Origin: a bacterium
Lineage (GTDB): Bacteria > Pseudomonadota > Alphaproteobacteria > Acetobacterales > Acetobacteraceae
Reading direction: 5' to 3'
Assembly (NCBI GenBank): GCA_026224825.1
Contig: JAMFRO010000002.1
Location: forward strand, 62,001 to 126,000
DNA: 64,000 nucleotides
Position numbers and translations under genes: made by a program. Shown here in pieces: positions 47,310-57,285 of this stretch. The stretch's first letter is position 1. Each line of letters begins with the position of its first letter. Under the pieces are notes generated by a model. That model saw only the letters and a program-made list of their open reading frames with translations. It did no database searches and was not told the origin of the DNA.

Positions 47310-49225
47310 TACGGGATCAACTTCGCGATGATGAGATCCGCCGCCTCTTCCGCCGTGAGCTTGGAGGTGTCGATATGAATCTCCGGCTGCTGCGGTGCTT
47401 CATAGGGGCTGTCTATCCCTGTGAAGTTCTTCAGCTCACCGGCACGGGCCTTCTTGTACAGCCCCTTCACATCGCGCTTCTCGGCATCTTCCAGACTGGT
47501 GTCGATGAAGATCTCGATGAACTCACCAGGTGCCACCATGCTGCGCACCAGCTCACGCTCCGAACGGAAGGGTGAGATGAAGGCGGTGACGACGATCAAG
47601 CCTGCATCGGTCATCAGCTTGGCAACTTCACCCACGCGGCGGATGTTTTCGATCCGGTCGGCGTCCGTAAAGCCCAGGTCCTTGTTGAGACCGTGGCGCA
47701 CGTTATCGCCATCGAGCAGGAAGGTGTGGCGGTTCATCCGCAACAATTTCTTCTCGACGAGGTTGGCGATGGTGGATTTGCCCGCACCCGAGAGCCCGGT
47801 GAACCAGAGCACGCCGGCCTGCTGGTTCTTGAGCTTGGCCCGTGATTCGCGAGACACATCCAGCGCCTGCCAATGCACATTCTGCGAGCGGCGGAGCGAG
47901 AAGTTGATCATGCCGGCGCCGACGGTGGCGTTCGTCATCTTGTCGATGACGATGAAGCCGCCGAGGGCGCGGTTGTCCGCGTAGGCCTCGAAGGGGATCG
48001 GCTTGTCGGTGACGATGTTGGTCACACCTATGGCGTTCAGCTCTAGCGTCTTCGCCGCCACATGCTCCAGCGTGTTCACGTTCACGGTGTATTTCGGTGC
48101 GTGAATGCTGGCGCTGACGAGCTGCGTGCCGATCTTGATCCAGTAGGAGCGGCCGGGGATGAGCGCCTCATCGGACATCCATACCAGGTTGACTTCGAAC
48201 TGGTCCGCGACCTGCACCGGCTCATCGGCCAAAGTGATCACATCGCCGCGCGAGCAATCGACTTCATCGGCGAAGGTGAGCGTGACAGACTGGCCGGCGA
48301 CCGCTTGCGGCAGATCGCCATCGTAGGTGACGATGCGCGTTACGGTCGAGGTTTTGCCCGAGGGCAGCACGCGCACGGCGTCGCCTGGTTTTACCACGCC
48401 GGAGGAGACGAGGCCGGAGAAGCCGCGGAAGTCGAGGTTGGGGCGGTTGACCCATTGCACCGGCAGGCGGAATTTCTTGGCCTGGTCGGCGGTCACGTCC
48501 AGCTCGACCGACTCCAGGTGCTGCATTAGCGACGGACCGGTATACCAGGGCGTGTTCTCGGATTTGCTGGTGATGTTATCACCTTTGAAGCCCGAAATCG
48601 GCATCGGCGTGAAATTCTTGATGCCGATGCTGGTCGCGAACTGGCGGTATTCGGCGACAATCGCGTCGTATCTGTCGTGATCGTAGCCGATGAGATCCAT
48701 CTTGTTCACGGCAACCACGAGGTTACGGATGCCGATGAGATGGGCGAGGTAGGAATGCCGGCGCGTCTGCGTCAGCACGCCCTTGCGCGCATCGATGAGG
48801 ATGACGGCGAGGTCCGCCGTGGAGGCGCCGGTGACCATGTTGCGCGTGTATTGCTCATGGCCCGGGGTGTCGGCCACGATGAACTTGCGTTTTTCCGTGG
48901 CGAAGAAACGATAGGCCACGTCGATGGTGATGCCCTGCTCGCGCTCGGCGGCGAGACCGTCGACCAGCAGCGCGAAATCGATGTTCTGCCCTTGGGTGCC
49001 GAACTTTTTGGAATCGGCTTCGACGGCGGCGAGCTGGTCCTCGAAGATCATTTTGGAATCATACAGCAGCCGGCCGATGAGGGTCGATTTACCGTCGTCC
49101 ACCGAGCCGCAGGTGATGAAGCGCAGCAGGGATTTATGCTGATGCTTGATCAGATAGGCGTCGATATCGGATGCGATCAGCTCGTCGGTGACGTAGGAGC
49201 TTTCTTTCGTGGTGGTTTCGGACAT
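47309..49225 (-). CDS. cysN: Bifunctional sulfate adenylyltransferase subunit 1/adenylylsulfate kinase CysNC
   Basis: A 638-residue fusion. CysN part (1-440): G-S-V-D-D-G-K-S-T-L-I-G-R-L-L-Y-D, D-T-P-G-H-E-Q-Y-T-R-N-M, N-K-M-D-L, an elongation-factor-like GTPase that drives ATP sulfurylase. CysC part (about 455-638): W-F-T-G-L-S-G-A-G-K-S-T-I-A-N, L-D-G-D-N-V-R-H-G-L-N, F-I-S-P-F and I-F-I-D-T. It makes APS then PAPS. ATG 49225 overlaps the cysD stop by one base. Both active sites look intact. Confidence 0.96.
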   Translation of the reverse strand: MSETTTKESSYVTDELIASDIDAYLIKHQHKSLLRFITCGSVDDGKSTLIGRLLYDSKMIFEDQLAAVEADSKKFGTQGQNIDFALLVDGLAAEREQGITIDVAYRFFATEKRKFIVADTPGHEQYTRNMVTGASTADLAVILIDARKGVLTQTRRHSYLAHLIGIRNLVVAVNKMDLIGYDHDRYDAIVAEYRQFATSIGIKNFTPMPISGFKGDNITSKSENTPWYTGPSLMQHLESVELDVTADQAKKFRLPVQWVNRPNLDFRGFSGLVSSGVVKPGDAVRVLPSGKTSTVTRIVTYDGDLPQAVAGQSVTLTFADEVDCSRGDVITLADEPVQVADQFEVNLVWMSDEALIPGRSYWIKIGTQLVSASIHAPKYTVNVNTLEHVAAKTLELNAIGVTNIVTDKPIPFEAYADNRALGGFIVIDKMTNATVGAGMINFSLRRSQNVHWQALDVSRESRAKLKNQQAGVLWFTGLSGAGKSTIANLVEKKLLRMNRHTFLLDGDNVRHGLNKDLGFTDADRIENIRRVGEVAKLMTDAGLIVVTAFISPFRSERELVRSMVAPGEFIEIFIDTSLEDAEKRDVKGLYKKARAGELKNFTGIDSPYEAPQQPEIHIDTSKLTAEEAADLIIAKLIP

Positions 49226-50145
49226 CAGAAATACCCCTCCTGCTTCTTCTTCTCCATGCTGGCACCGCCAGCATCTTTATCAATCACGCGGCCCTGGCGC
49301 TCGGAGGTGGTGGTCAGGAGCATTTCCTGAATCACTTCCGGCAGGGTCTTGGCTTCGGACTCAACCGCGCCTGAGAGCGGGTAGCAGCCGAGTGTGCGGA
49401 AGCGGATGGACTTCATCTCCGGCACTTCGCCGGGGGCGAAGGGGAAGCGGTCGTCATCAACCATGATGGTCAGGCCGTCGCGCTGCACCGTCGGGCGCTT
49501 GGCCGCGAAGTACAGAGGCACGATGGGGATGTTTTCCAGATGGATATACTGCCAGATGTCCAGCTCGGTCCAGTTGGAGATGGGGAACACGCGGATGCTC
49601 TCGCCCTTGGCCTTGCGGGCATTGTAGATATTCCACAATTCCGGGCGCTGGCTCTTGGGATCCCAGCGATGGTTGGTAGAGCGGAACGAGAAGATGCGTT
49701 CCTTGGCGCGGGATTTCTCTTCATCGCGGCGGGCACCACCGAAGGCGGCATCGAAACCGTATTTGTCGAGGGCCTGCTTGAGACCTTCGGTCTTCCACAT
49801 ATCCGTGTGCAGCGGGCCATGGTCGAACGGGTTGATGCCTTTGGCCTTGGCTTCCGGGTTTTGATAAACCAGCAGCTCCATGCCGCTCTCTTGCGCCATC
49901 TTGTCGCGCAGCTCGTACATGGCTTTGAACTTCCATGTCGTATCCACATGCAGCAGCGGGAAAGGCGGCGGGGAGGGATAGAACGCTTTACGCGCGAGGT
50001 GCAGCATCACCGCGGAATCCTTGCCCACGGAGTAGAGCATCACCGGCTTTTCAGTCTCGGCGACGACCTCACGCATGATATGGATCGATTCCGCCTCCAG
50101 ACGCTGCAAATGCGTCAGTGTCACCGTATCTGTCACGGCATCCAT
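49225..50145 (-). CDS. cysD: Sulfate adenylyltransferase subunit 2
   Basis: A 306-residue PP-loop ATP sulfurylase subunit: [47 protein letters not shown] and E-L-D-I-W-Q-Y-I. It works with CysN. First gene of the sulfate-activation operon. The 372-base gap upstream contains a palindromic candidate operator. ATG 50145. Confidence 0.96.
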   Translation of the reverse strand: MDAVTDTVTLTHLQRLEAESIHIMREVVAETEKPVMLYSVGKDSAVMLHLARKAFYPSPPPFPLLHVDTTWKFKAMYELRDKMAQESGMELLVYQNPEAKAKGINPFDHGPLHTDMWKTEGLKQALDKYGFDAAFGGARRDEEKSRAKERIFSFRSTNHRWDPKSQRPELWNIYNARKAKGESIRVFPISNWTELDIWQYIHLENIPIVPLYFAAKRPTVQRDGLTIMVDDDRFPFAPGEVPEMKSIRFRTLGCYPLSGAVESEAKTLPEVIQEMLLTTTSERQGRVIDKDAGGASMEKKKQEGYF

Positions 50146-50397
50146 TCAACCCGTCTCCTTACCCAATATTAAAGGCACCTCATTTGTTAACGAGGTCCCG
50201 CCACATAGCCCCGCCCCAGTCAATCTAAGACGTGGAGCGTTAATTCGCATGGCATGCCCCTGGAGGCAAACACAAAAGACACACCAAAATGGCCAAAACA
50301 TCGCTTACAAGCCATGAAACCAGGCCACACTGGGGTTAACAAAGCGCAAAAACGACATTTTATCTCTATTTAGTGCACTCTTTTAAGGGGTGAGCTT

Positions 50398-50419
50398 TAA
50401 GATAGTGAACACTATCTTA
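50398..50419. promoter_or_regulatory. Palindromic candidate operator upstream of cysD
   Basis: Arms TAAGATAGTG and CACTATCTTA, perfectly complementary around a two-base AA spacer, 253 bases upstream of cysD in an AT-rich stretch. The arm length and symmetry fit a dimeric repressor. No regulator gene is adjacent; identity unknown. Confidence 0.5.
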
Positions 50420-50466
50420 TGTCAACTTGACGGCGCATGCAATCACGGCAGGCATATAAACAGCTT

Positions 50467-50486
50467 CGGCCGCCCGAAGGCGGCCG
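50467..50486 (-). terminator. Probable lpxC terminator
   Basis: CGGCCGCC (50467-50474) pairs with GGCGGCCG (50479-50486) around a CGAA loop, 31 bases after the lpxC stop on the minus strand, followed there by AAGCTGTTTATAT. The T content is modest. Confidence 0.5.
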
Positions 50487-50517
50487 ATTGCGGTATCCGG
50501 CATTTTTCGAGAGGTTT

Positions 50518-51453
50518 TTAGGCGGCAGTAAGCTGCAACGGCGCTTCCACGGCGCCATTCACCAGCCGGTAATTGGCCTGATCCGCAAACAATTCCCGCA
50601 GCAGCAGGTTATTCAGCGCGTGGCCGGTGCGGCTGCCTATAAAGCGGCCTGAAATGGGCGCGCCGGCCAGGGCCAGGTCGCCGATCACATCCAGCAGCTT
50701 GTGACGCACGAACTCATCGGCGAAACGCAGGCCCTCGGGGTTGATCACCTTGGCGCCATCCACCACGATGGCGTTGGCCAGCGAGCCGCCCTGGGCCAGA
50801 CCGGCCTTGCGCAACGCCTCGATCTCGCCAAGCTGGGTGAAGGTGCGCGCCGCCGCGATCTCGCCGGCAAACCCCTCGGTGGAGAGGTGGAAATGATAGG
50901 CCTGGGCGCCAATGGCGGCGGCCTCAAACGCGATGGAGAGCGAGATGTCGAACCCTGCCCCGCCCTCGTTATGCGGGCGCAGTTCGGCGAAAGCGCCGTT
51001 ATGCTCAACCCGCACGGGGCGCAAAATCTCCAGCCGCTCGCGCAAACCGCCATGCTCAACCACGCCGGCGCTCTCGATGAGGAACAGGAAAGGGGCTGCC
51101 GAACCGTCGAACACCGGCAGTTCCGGTGCATTCACCTCGACCAGTACATCGTCAATCCCGGCCGCGAATAATGCCGCCATCAGATGCTCGACCGTGCCGA
51201 TTTTGGCTTCGCCCTCGGCAATCACCGTGCACAGGCGGGTGTCGGCCACGGCATCGAAGCGCGCCGGAATGTCCAGCCCCAGATCGGTCCGGCGGAACAT
51301 GATGCCGGCCCCGGTTTCCGCCGGCTTCAGCGCCATCGCCACCTCGGCCCCGCTATGCAGGCCGCGCCCCACAGCCGAGATCGCCGCTTTCAGCGTCCGC
51401 CGCGGGGCGGGGGCTGTCATGGCAAGGCTGTATCTTTCACGCAAGGACGACAT
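50518..51453 (-). CDS. lpxC: UDP-3-O-acyl-N-acetylglucosamine deacetylase
   Basis: A 311-residue zinc enzyme, the committed step of lipid A synthesis. Signatures: G-R-G-L-H-S-G, the zinc/catalytic T-V-E-H-L-M-A-A-L, E-V-N-A-P-E-L-P-V-F-D-G-S-A, F-V-R-H-K-L-L-D-V-I-G-D-L and T-G-H-A-L-N-N-L-L-L-R. ATG 51453 with CGGAG upstream; ATG 51420 is an alternative that would remove 11 residues. It is separated here from ftsZ by a small plus-strand pair, unlike species where lpxC follows ftsZ directly. Confidence 0.95.
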   Translation of the reverse strand: MSSLRERYSLAMTAPAPRRTLKAAISAVGRGLHSGAEVAMALKPAETGAGIMFRRTDLGLDIPARFDAVADTRLCTVIAEGEAKIGTVEHLMAALFAAGIDDVLVEVNAPELPVFDGSAAPFLFLIESAGVVEHGGLRERLEILRPVRVEHNGAFAELRPHNEGGAGFDISLSIAFEAAAIGAQAYHFHLSTEGFAGEIAAARTFTQLGEIEALRKAGLAQGGSLANAIVVDGAKVINPEGLRFADEFVRHKLLDVIGDLALAGAPISGRFIGSRTGHALNNLLLRELFADQANYRLVNGAVEAPLQLTAA

Positions 51454-51697
51454 GGAAACTCCGGTTTTAACCAGATGTTATATATCGCCCCTGGGGGGTG
51501 CGCCGCCAGTCAATCATTATTACTGATTATGTCGCCACAATACATTGATCTTATTTAATTGCTGCACCGCAGTGTGTTGTGAAAACCGCGCGCTTCATCA
51601 CGAAAATGTGCCAACGCCCAGGCCCTGAAACAAGCACGTAAATATTGCGGCCCACCAACAGCCATGCTCTGCTGCGCGTAACGGAGGAGGTCAAATA

Positions 51698-52018
51698 ATG
51701 ATCGTCGTCACCACAGAAAACATCGCCAATTTCCGCGTGAAGGAGACAATCGGCCAATGTTTCGGCGTGGTCGTGCGCTCACGCGGCCTCGGCGGTAATC
51801 TCATGGCCGGCTTACGCTCGCTGGTGGGCGGCGAAATCGTGGAATACACCAAAATGCTCGAAGAAGCCCGCCGCCACGCCATCGACCGGCTCGTCGCCAA
51901 TGCCCAGACCATGGGTGCCAACGCCATCATCATGCTGCGCTTCGACAGCTCCGAAATAGGCCAGACCATGAGCGAAATCGTCGCCTACGGCACCGCCGTG
52001 ATACTGGAGCCCGTATAA
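51698..52018 (+). CDS. YbjQ/UPF0145 family protein
   Basis: A 106-residue protein with the family features: T-T-E-N-I strand, G-V-V-V-R-S-R, a G-G-E-I-V-E-Y-T-K-M-L-E-E-A-R-x-x-A-I-D-R-L helix and G-A-N-A-I-I-M-L-R-F-D-S. It forms a pentamer in structural relatives and is of unknown function, sometimes called heavy-metal-binding. ATG 51698 follows a GGAGG. It shares TAATG with the next gene. Confidence 0.9.
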   Translation: MIVVTTENIANFRVKETIGQCFGVVVRSRGLGGNLMAGLRSLVGGEIVEYTKMLEEARRHAIDRLVANAQTMGANAIIMLRFDSSEIGQTMSEIVAYGTAVILEPV

Positions 52019-52311
52019 TGCTGCGCTCCTTCGTGCTCGGGCTGGGCGTGCTCCTGCTGGGCACCGGCGTGCTCGGCATCACGCTCGGCGGCGGCGGCCC
52101 CATGCTCGGCCCCCTCATCTTCGGCGTGCTGCTGCTCATCGGCACCATATTCGAGCCGCATTACAAACGAAATGAATCCACCCCGCCCAGCGACGGGTTC
52201 GCCCCCACCGGCGAACGCTTCCACGACCCCAACCAAAACCAAACCGTCGAAGTCTGGTACAACCCGACCACCGGCGAACGCCGGTATGTTGCGCTGGGCG
52301 CCGTGAAGTAA
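52018..52311 (+). CDS. Small membrane protein coupled to the YbjQ-like gene
   Basis: A 97-residue protein with two hydrophobic helices (V-L-G-L-G-V-L-L-L-G-T-G-V-L-G-I and L-G-P-L-I-F-G-V-L-L-L-I-G-T-I-F), then a polar C-terminus with a Y-N-P-x-T-G-E-R-x-Y motif of the kind found after WW-like segments. The ATG overlaps the YbjQ-like stop by one base, so the pair is coupled. No family is recognised. Palindrome E begins at its stop. Confidence 0.7.
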   Translation: MLRSFVLGLGVLLLGTGVLGITLGGGGPMLGPLIFGVLLLIGTIFEPHYKRNESTPPSDGFAPTGERFHDPNQNQTVEVWYNPTTGERRYVALGAVK

Positions 52312-52510
52312 AAAGGCCAGGGCTCTGCCCTGGACCCGCCAAGGGCCGAAAGGCCCTTGGATCCCGCTACTGAAGACTTAAAAAAGAGGCCTGCCACCAC
52401 GGTGTTTGAAACACCTAGGAGGCAGGCCTCTTTTTTAAGTCTTCAACTAATGGGGGTCTGGGGCCTCCAGGCCCCAGCGGGTCCAGGGCAGAGCCCTGGC
52501 CTTTTTCCTT
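52306..52510. repeat. Large modular palindrome E between convergent genes
   Basis: 205 bases between the small membrane protein gene and ftsZ. The outer arms contain CCAGGGC-TCT-GCCCTGG and complement with T tracts pointing outward on each strand. The middle modules are GCCAAGGGCCGAAAGGCCC and GGGGCCTCCAGGCCCCAG. The inner hairpin has arms 52372-52395 and 52421-52444 (24 bases, perfect), with a GGTGTTTGAAACACC loop shared with D. Both neighbouring stops touch or overlap it, so it likely terminates both, including the large division operon. Confidence 0.9.
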
Positions 52511-54026
52511 ACGGCCCCCGGCGCAGAAATGCCGGGATTTCGAGGCCGACTTCGTCGATTTGGGCGTGGCGGACGGCTGGGCGGGCTTCCGTCTGGGGTT
52601 CAGCCTGGATGGCTGGTTCCTGGCGGTGTTGGTGGGCGGGAGCGGCCGGTTTGGCCGCGCCGCCGAAGCCGAACACGGATTTGAAGATGCTGGCGCCGGT
52701 TTTGGGGGTTTCGGGCACGCGCACCGGGGTTGGGGCCACGGCGTGGGCGGGCTGCGAGGGGCGCGGCATTGGCCGGGCCGGTGCGGCTTGGGCCGGGGCG
52801 AGCTGGGCGAGGATGTCCGCTGCCGCGGCTGCGGCCGAGGGGGCTGCTTCCTGTGCGCCGAGGGCTATTTCATGCCCGCGATCGATGAACGCCTTGGAGA
52901 TGAGCGGGGAGGCCGGGGGTTCCGGCACGTAGCCGCCCTGGCGTGGGGCTTGGGCGCCGCCCTGCTGGTTCACGCTCTGGTTGGAGACGGCGGAGGGGAA
53001 GTTCACCGGCTCGCTGCCATTGACCACTTTGAGGCTCGGAATTGCCTGCTGCGGCATGGAATCGATACCCGTGGCGACCACGGACACGCGCAGGCGGCCG
53101 CACATGGTGTCGTCCATCGACATGCCGAACATGATGTTCGCATCGGAGTCGACTTCTTCCTTCACGCGGTTGGCGGCCTGGTCGATTTCGAACAGGGTGA
53201 TGTCGGAGCCGCCGGTGATGTTGATGAGCAGGCCGCGGGCACCCTTCATATTGGTGTCTTCGAGCAGCGGGTTGCTGATGGCGGCTTCGGCGGCGCGGAT
53301 GGCGCGGTCTTCGCCTTCGGCCTCGCCGGTGCCCATCATCGCCTTGCCCATTTCGCGCATCACGCTGCGCACGTCTGCAAAGTCCAGGTTCACCATGCCG
53401 GGCATGACCATGAGGTCGGTGACGCCGCGCACGCCCATATAGAGCACGTTATCGGCCATCTCGAAGGCTTCTTTCCAGCCGGTGCGCTCGTTGGCCACCT
53501 TGAAAAGATTCTGATTGGGGATGACGATCAGCGTATCGACATAGGCCTGCATCTCGATGATGCCTTCCTCGGCGGCGCGCATGCGGCGCTTGCCTTCGAA
53601 GGCGAAAGGTTTGGTGACCACACCGACGGTGAGGATGTCGCGCTCGCGGGCCATGCGGGCGATGACGGGGGCGGCACCGGTACCGGTACCACCGCCCATG
53701 CCGGCGGTGATGAACACCATGTGGGTGTTCTCAAGGTGGCGGGCGAGGTCTTCCGATGCTTCATCGGCCGAGAGCTTGCCCACATCCGGCCGGCCACCTG
53801 CGCCGTTGCCTTGGGTGAGGTGCGGCCCGAGCTGGATGCGCTTTTCCGCCAGGCTGCGCTGGAGCTGCTGCGCGTCGGTATTCGCGACGACGAAGTCAAC
53901 ACCGGGCAGGTTCAGTGCGATCATGTTGTTGACGGCATTGCAACCGCCACCGCCGACACCGAACACAGTGATGCGTGGGGTGAAGTCCGTGTGGGTCGGT
54001 TTGTCTATCGACAGATGCAAAACCAT
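52509..54026 (-). CDS. ftsZ: Cell division protein FtsZ
   Basis: A 505-residue tubulin homolog. N-terminal GTPase: [24 protein letters not shown] (tubulin signature), N-x-D-F-A-D-V. A long Ala/Pro/Gln linker from about residue 320 follows, and the C-terminal peptide E-I-P-A-F-L-R-R that binds FtsA and other partners. The linker is long compared with gamma-proteobacterial FtsZ but usual for alphaproteobacteria. Last gene of the division operon, with a 76-base leader containing one GANTC site (54100-54104). MipZ, its inhibitor, is at 26091-26936. Confidence 0.97.
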   Translation of the reverse strand: MVLHLSIDKPTHTDFTPRITVFGVGGGGCNAVNNMIALNLPGVDFVVANTDAQQLQRSLAEKRIQLGPHLTQGNGAGGRPDVGKLSADEASEDLARHLENTHMVFITAGMGGGTGTGAAPVIARMARERDILTVGVVTKPFAFEGKRRMRAAEEGIIEMQAYVDTLIVIPNQNLFKVANERTGWKEAFEMADNVLYMGVRGVTDLMVMPGMVNLDFADVRSVMREMGKAMMGTGEAEGEDRAIRAAEAAISNPLLEDTNMKGARGLLINITGGSDITLFEIDQAANRVKEEVDSDANIMFGMSMDDTMCGRLRVSVVATGIDSMPQQAIPSLKVVNGSEPVNFPSAVSNQSVNQQGGAQAPRQGGYVPEPPASPLISKAFIDRGHEIALGAQEAAPSAAAAAADILAQLAPAQAAPARPMPRPSQPAHAVAPTPVRVPETPKTGASIFKSVFGFGGAAKPAAPAHQHRQEPAIQAEPQTEARPAVRHAQIDEVGLEIPAFLRRGP

Positions 54027-54102
54027 TTTTTTCTCTCCTCAGGCGAATAGCGGTAAAGAACGCTTCGATTTCATGTCAAACAGGATTTTTCAGAAATCCG
54101 AC

Positions 54103-55407
54103 TCAAACACGGTTTTTTAGAAAATCAACGAGTTTGCCGAACCAGCTACTGCCGCGTTCGGCGTCGAAATCAATATCATGCATGGTCTGGCCATCGCCGG
54201 TGGCGAAGGCCAGCAGGCCTACGAGTGTGGCGAAGCCCGGGCCGCTGGCGGAATCCGGCAGGCCGATGACCGGGCCGGGACGGCCGAGGCGCACCTGGCG
54301 CTCCAGGATTTGGCTGGCCAGCTCGCGCACGCCGCCCAGTTGCGAGGCGCCGCCGGTGAGCACGACGCGCGAGGCCCCTTCCCTGCCCAGGCCGGCCGTC
54401 TCCAGCCGGTCTTTGACCATCTCGAACACTTCCTCAAGGCGCGGGCGGATGCAGCCGATGAGATGCGAGCGCGGCATTTGCGCGATCTGGTGTTCTGCTT
54501 CGCCCACCAGCGGCACGGGCAGCAGCTCGCGCTGGTCATCCGGCGAGCCGTGGCAATTGCCGTAGAGCGCTTTGAGCCGCTCGGCATGGGCGATGGAGGT
54601 GGAGAGGCCTTTGGCGATGTCCGTGGTGACGTGGTGGCCGCCGATGGGGAGTTGCGAGGTGTAGAGGATCTGGCCTTCGGAGAACACCGCCATGGTGGTG
54701 GTGCCGCCGCCCATGTCTATGAGTGTGGCGCCCAGCTCGCGCTCGTCGCCCACCAGCGTGGCGAGGCCGGAGGCGAGCGGGGCGGAGACCAGCGCCTCGA
54801 TGTCCAGCTCGCAGCGGGCGAGGCAAGCGGCGAGGGTGCGCAATGCGGTGTTGCCGGCGTCGACCACATGGAGCTGGGCGGTGAGGATGTCGCAGAACAG
54901 GCCGCGCGGGTCGGTGACGCCGGCGGTCTCGTCCGTGGCGAAGCTTAGGGGGAGCGCGTGGATGACGGCGCGGCCATCGGCATTGGCGCGGTGGCGGGCC
55001 TCGCGCACCACGCGGCGGATGTCATCGGCCACCACGGCGCGGCCATCCACCGGCCATTGCACGTTGAACAGGCGGGATTCCGGCGCGCCGCAGGAGAGGT
55101 TTACGAACACGGATTTCAGCCGCATGTCGGCCTGGTCCTCGGCCGCACCCACGGCGGCGCGGATTGCTTTTTCCGCCTCTTCCAGATCCACTATGCCGCC
55201 GGATTTGATGCCGCGGCTCTTTTGCCAGCCGAAGCCGAGGCAGCGCAGCCGGCCATCGGCTTCCCCGCGCCCGATGAGGCAGGTGATTTTGGAGGAGCCG
55301 ATGTCCAGCACGCCGAACGGGCCGGAGCGTACGTTGCGGTTACGGATTGGTTCATCCGGCCTGGTCAGCGCATCATGGGCGGGCGGGCGGCGCGTCATGT
55401 TATTCAT
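54103..55407 (-). CDS. ftsA: Cell division protein FtsA
   Basis: A 434-residue actin-fold membrane anchor of FtsZ: V-L-D-I-G-S-S-K-I-T-C-L-I-G, I-K-S-G-G-I-V-D-L-E, G-A-T-L-I-D-M-G-G-G-T-T-T, and V-V-L-T-G-G-A-S-Q-L. The C-terminal amphipathic helix is S-W-F-G-K-L-V-D-F-L-K-N-R-V. About 25 extra residues precede the fold. ATG 55407 (M-N-N-M-T-R-R) overlaps the ftsQ end by 8 bases; the longer open frame is not coding. Confidence 0.95.
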   Translation of the reverse strand: MNNMTRRPPAHDALTRPDEPIRNRNVRSGPFGVLDIGSSKITCLIGRGEADGRLRCLGFGWQKSRGIKSGGIVDLEEAEKAIRAAVGAAEDQADMRLKSVFVNLSCGAPESRLFNVQWPVDGRAVVADDIRRVVREARHRANADGRAVIHALPLSFATDETAGVTDPRGLFCDILTAQLHVVDAGNTALRTLAACLARCELDIEALVSAPLASGLATLVGDERELGATLIDMGGGTTTMAVFSEGQILYTSQLPIGGHHVTTDIAKGLSTSIAHAERLKALYGNCHGSPDDQRELLPVPLVGEAEHQIAQMPRSHLIGCIRPRLEEVFEMVKDRLETAGLGREGASRVVLTGGASQLGGVRELASQILERQVRLGRPGPVIGLPDSASGPGFATLVGLLAFATGDGQTMHDIDFDAERGSSWFGKLVDFLKNRV

Positions 55408-56392
55408 GTGCTGGCTCCGGCTTTTTGGTTCCCGGCGGTGCGGGTGATGTCTTTCCGTTTGCCGCCTCCGGCGGCGGGGCTGGTGGCGCGTAGGGGCGCA
55501 CGACCATCCGGTTGGGCTGGCGCAGATCGATGTCCTCCACCGGGCGCTGCAGCAGTTGCATGGAATTTTCCAGCGCCGCCAACTGGCCGATGGCGGCGGC
55601 CTCATTATCGCTGGGGAGTTTTACGACCGTCTGGTCCTTGAGGATGAGGTTCCAGCGCAAGCCATCCACATGTTGGGCGGCGGAAACCTGGTTCAGCACC
55701 ACGGGCACGGTTTTCAATTCCGCAAGGAGTGTAGAGGCGAATTTGGGGGCGTCGGGGCCGGAGAGCAGCAGCAGTGCCGGCTCGCGGCGCTTGGCTGCCG
55801 CCGCGTCCTGGTTGTCGATTACGGCGCCGTCTTTATCGATGAGCACGAATTGCGCCTGGCCGTTGTTCGTGGTCTGCCAGATCGCCAGAGGATCGCGCGC
55901 CTGGATGGTGACGACCAGCGTATCGGGCAGGATGCGCTCCACTGTTACGTTCTGTACCGGCCCCAGTTGCGCCACGCGGCTCTGCACCGCAGCGAGTGAG
56001 AAGCCCAAAGCGGGGTCGCCCGGCTGCACGCCGATGGCGGCGTTCAACGAGGCGGGGTCGAGGCTTTCCGCACCGGTCACCTGGACATGGGCGATGCGCA
56101 GGCCGAGATCCGCCAGCAATGAGGCGATACCGAAACGATGATGCACGGGCTGTGCCTGAACCGGCGCGGCGGTGGGCAGGCTTGCGGGCAATGTGCGGAA
56201 CAGCTCGGAGCCTACCACGATGATGGCACCGAAGCCAAGAATCCACAGGCCGGGCTTGAGGCTTTTGCGCACACGGCGGAAGAACAAGGTGCGCTGCGTC
56301 AACCGGTCCTGGCGCGGTGCTGGCTTACGGCTCCGCGAATTGCGGCGTGGCGGTGCGCCCGTGATCGGGCCGATGCGGTCTACACCCGGCAT
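55400..56392 (-). CDS. ftsQ: Cell division protein FtsQ
   Basis: A 330-residue bitopic protein. A basic cytoplasmic part (R/K-rich, 1-45) is followed by one membrane helix (about 50-68: [13 protein letters not shown]), a POTRA domain ([13 protein letters not shown]...L-G-F-S-L) and the beta domain with R-D-P-L-A-I-W-Q and [10 protein letters not shown]. The C-terminal tail is Pro-rich. It scaffolds FtsB/FtsL in the divisome. ATG 56392 overlaps ddl by 13 bases. Confidence 0.93.
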   Translation of the reverse strand: MPGVDRIGPITGAPPRRNSRSRKPAPRQDRLTQRTLFFRRVRKSLKPGLWILGFGAIIVVGSELFRTLPASLPTAAPVQAQPVHHRFGIASLLADLGLRIAHVQVTGAESLDPASLNAAIGVQPGDPALGFSLAAVQSRVAQLGPVQNVTVERILPDTLVVTIQARDPLAIWQTTNNGQAQFVLIDKDGAVIDNQDAAAAKRREPALLLLSGPDAPKFASTLLAELKTVPVVLNQVSAAQHVDGLRWNLILKDQTVVKLPSDNEAAAIGQLAALENSMQLLQRPVEDIDLRQPNRMVVRPYAPPAPPPEAANGKTSPAPPGTKKPEPAHE

Positions 56393-57285
56393 TGCGCCCT
56401 CTCCACCATCCAGGCGCAAAGGGCGGGGAAATCCAGCCCGGCATGCGCCGCTTGTTCCGGCAGCAACGAGGTGGGTGTCATGCCTGGCTGGGTGTTTACT
56501 TCCAGCAGCACGAGCCGGCCTGTTGCAGAATCATAACGTAAATCCGCGCGGGTCGCGCCACGGCAGCCCAGCGCCCGGTGTGCGGCGAGTGCTATGTGCT
56601 TGGCCTGCGCGGTTACATCCTCCGGCAGCTCCGCCGGGATGACATGGCGTGAGCCGCCTGCGGCATATTTGGCGGTATAGTCGTAGAAATCCTCATCGGT
56701 GAGAATTTCCGTGACGAACAAGGAACGATCATCCAGCACGCAAACGGTAAGCTCGCGGCCGGGGATGAACTGCTCGACCATGGCGGGGCCGAAATTCCAT
56801 TCGCGCACGATGTCCGGATTGCGGTTGCTGCCCGGCCGCACGATGGACACACCAACGGACGAGCCTTCGTTCACCGGTTTCACCACATAGGGTGGCGGGA
56901 GCGGGTCGTGGTCCGCCAGCTCCGCGATATCGATGATGCGATGCGGTGCGACCGGCAGGCCGGCGGCGGCGAAGACGGCTTTGGCGGCGGCCTTGTCCAT
57001 GGCGATGGCGGAGGCGCGCACGCCGGAATGTGTGTAGGGAATGCCTAGATAGTCGAGAATGCCCTGGATGGTGCCGTCTTCGCCGAAGCGGCCGTGCAGC
57101 GCGTTGAACACCACGTCAGGCTTAGGGGTGAGGGCGGCAATCAGCGCGCCCAGGTCATCGCCCACCACCACGGGTATGGTTTCAAACCCGGCCTCTCGCA
57201 AAGCCTCGATCACCTGCGCGCCGGAGCGCAGCGATACTTCCCGTTCAGCCGACATTCCGCCATGCAATACCGCGACGCGCGTCAT
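56380..57285 (-). CDS. ddl: D-alanine--D-alanine ligase
   Basis: A 301-residue ATP-grasp enzyme: [47 protein letters not shown], and the late T-R-A-D-L-R-Y-D and [10 protein letters not shown]. It makes the D-Ala-D-Ala used by MurF. The gene overlaps murB by 4 bases and ftsQ by 13 bases. Confidence 0.96.
   Translation of the reverse strand: MTRVAVLHGGMSAEREVSLRSGAQVIEALREAGFETIPVVVGDDLGALIAALTPKPDVVFNALHGRFGEDGTIQGILDYLGIPYTHSGVRASAIAMDKAAAKAVFAAAGLPVAPHRIIDIAELADHDPLPPPYVVKPVNEGSSVGVSIVRPGSNRNPDIVREWNFGPAMVEQFIPGRELTVCVLDDRSLFVTEILTDEDFYDYTAKYAAGGSRHVIPAELPEDVTAQAKHIALAAHRALGCRGATRADLRYDSATGRLVLLEVNTQPGMTPTSLLPEQAAHAGLDFPALCAWMVERAQCRV

Larger units (their letters stand above)
50146..50517. 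other. Regulatory gap between lpxC and cysD
   Basis: A 372-base gap, AT-richer than neighbours. It contains a candidate operator (50398-50419) and a hairpin near the lpxC end (50467-50486). The part nearest cysD (50146-50340) shows no ORF or stable structure but must hold the cys promoter. Confidence 0.6.

Noticed and set aside
52560-54050. 496-codon plus-strand frame opposite ftsZ
   Set aside because: Antisense of ftsZ; Gly/His/Asp-rich translation with no recognisable domain.
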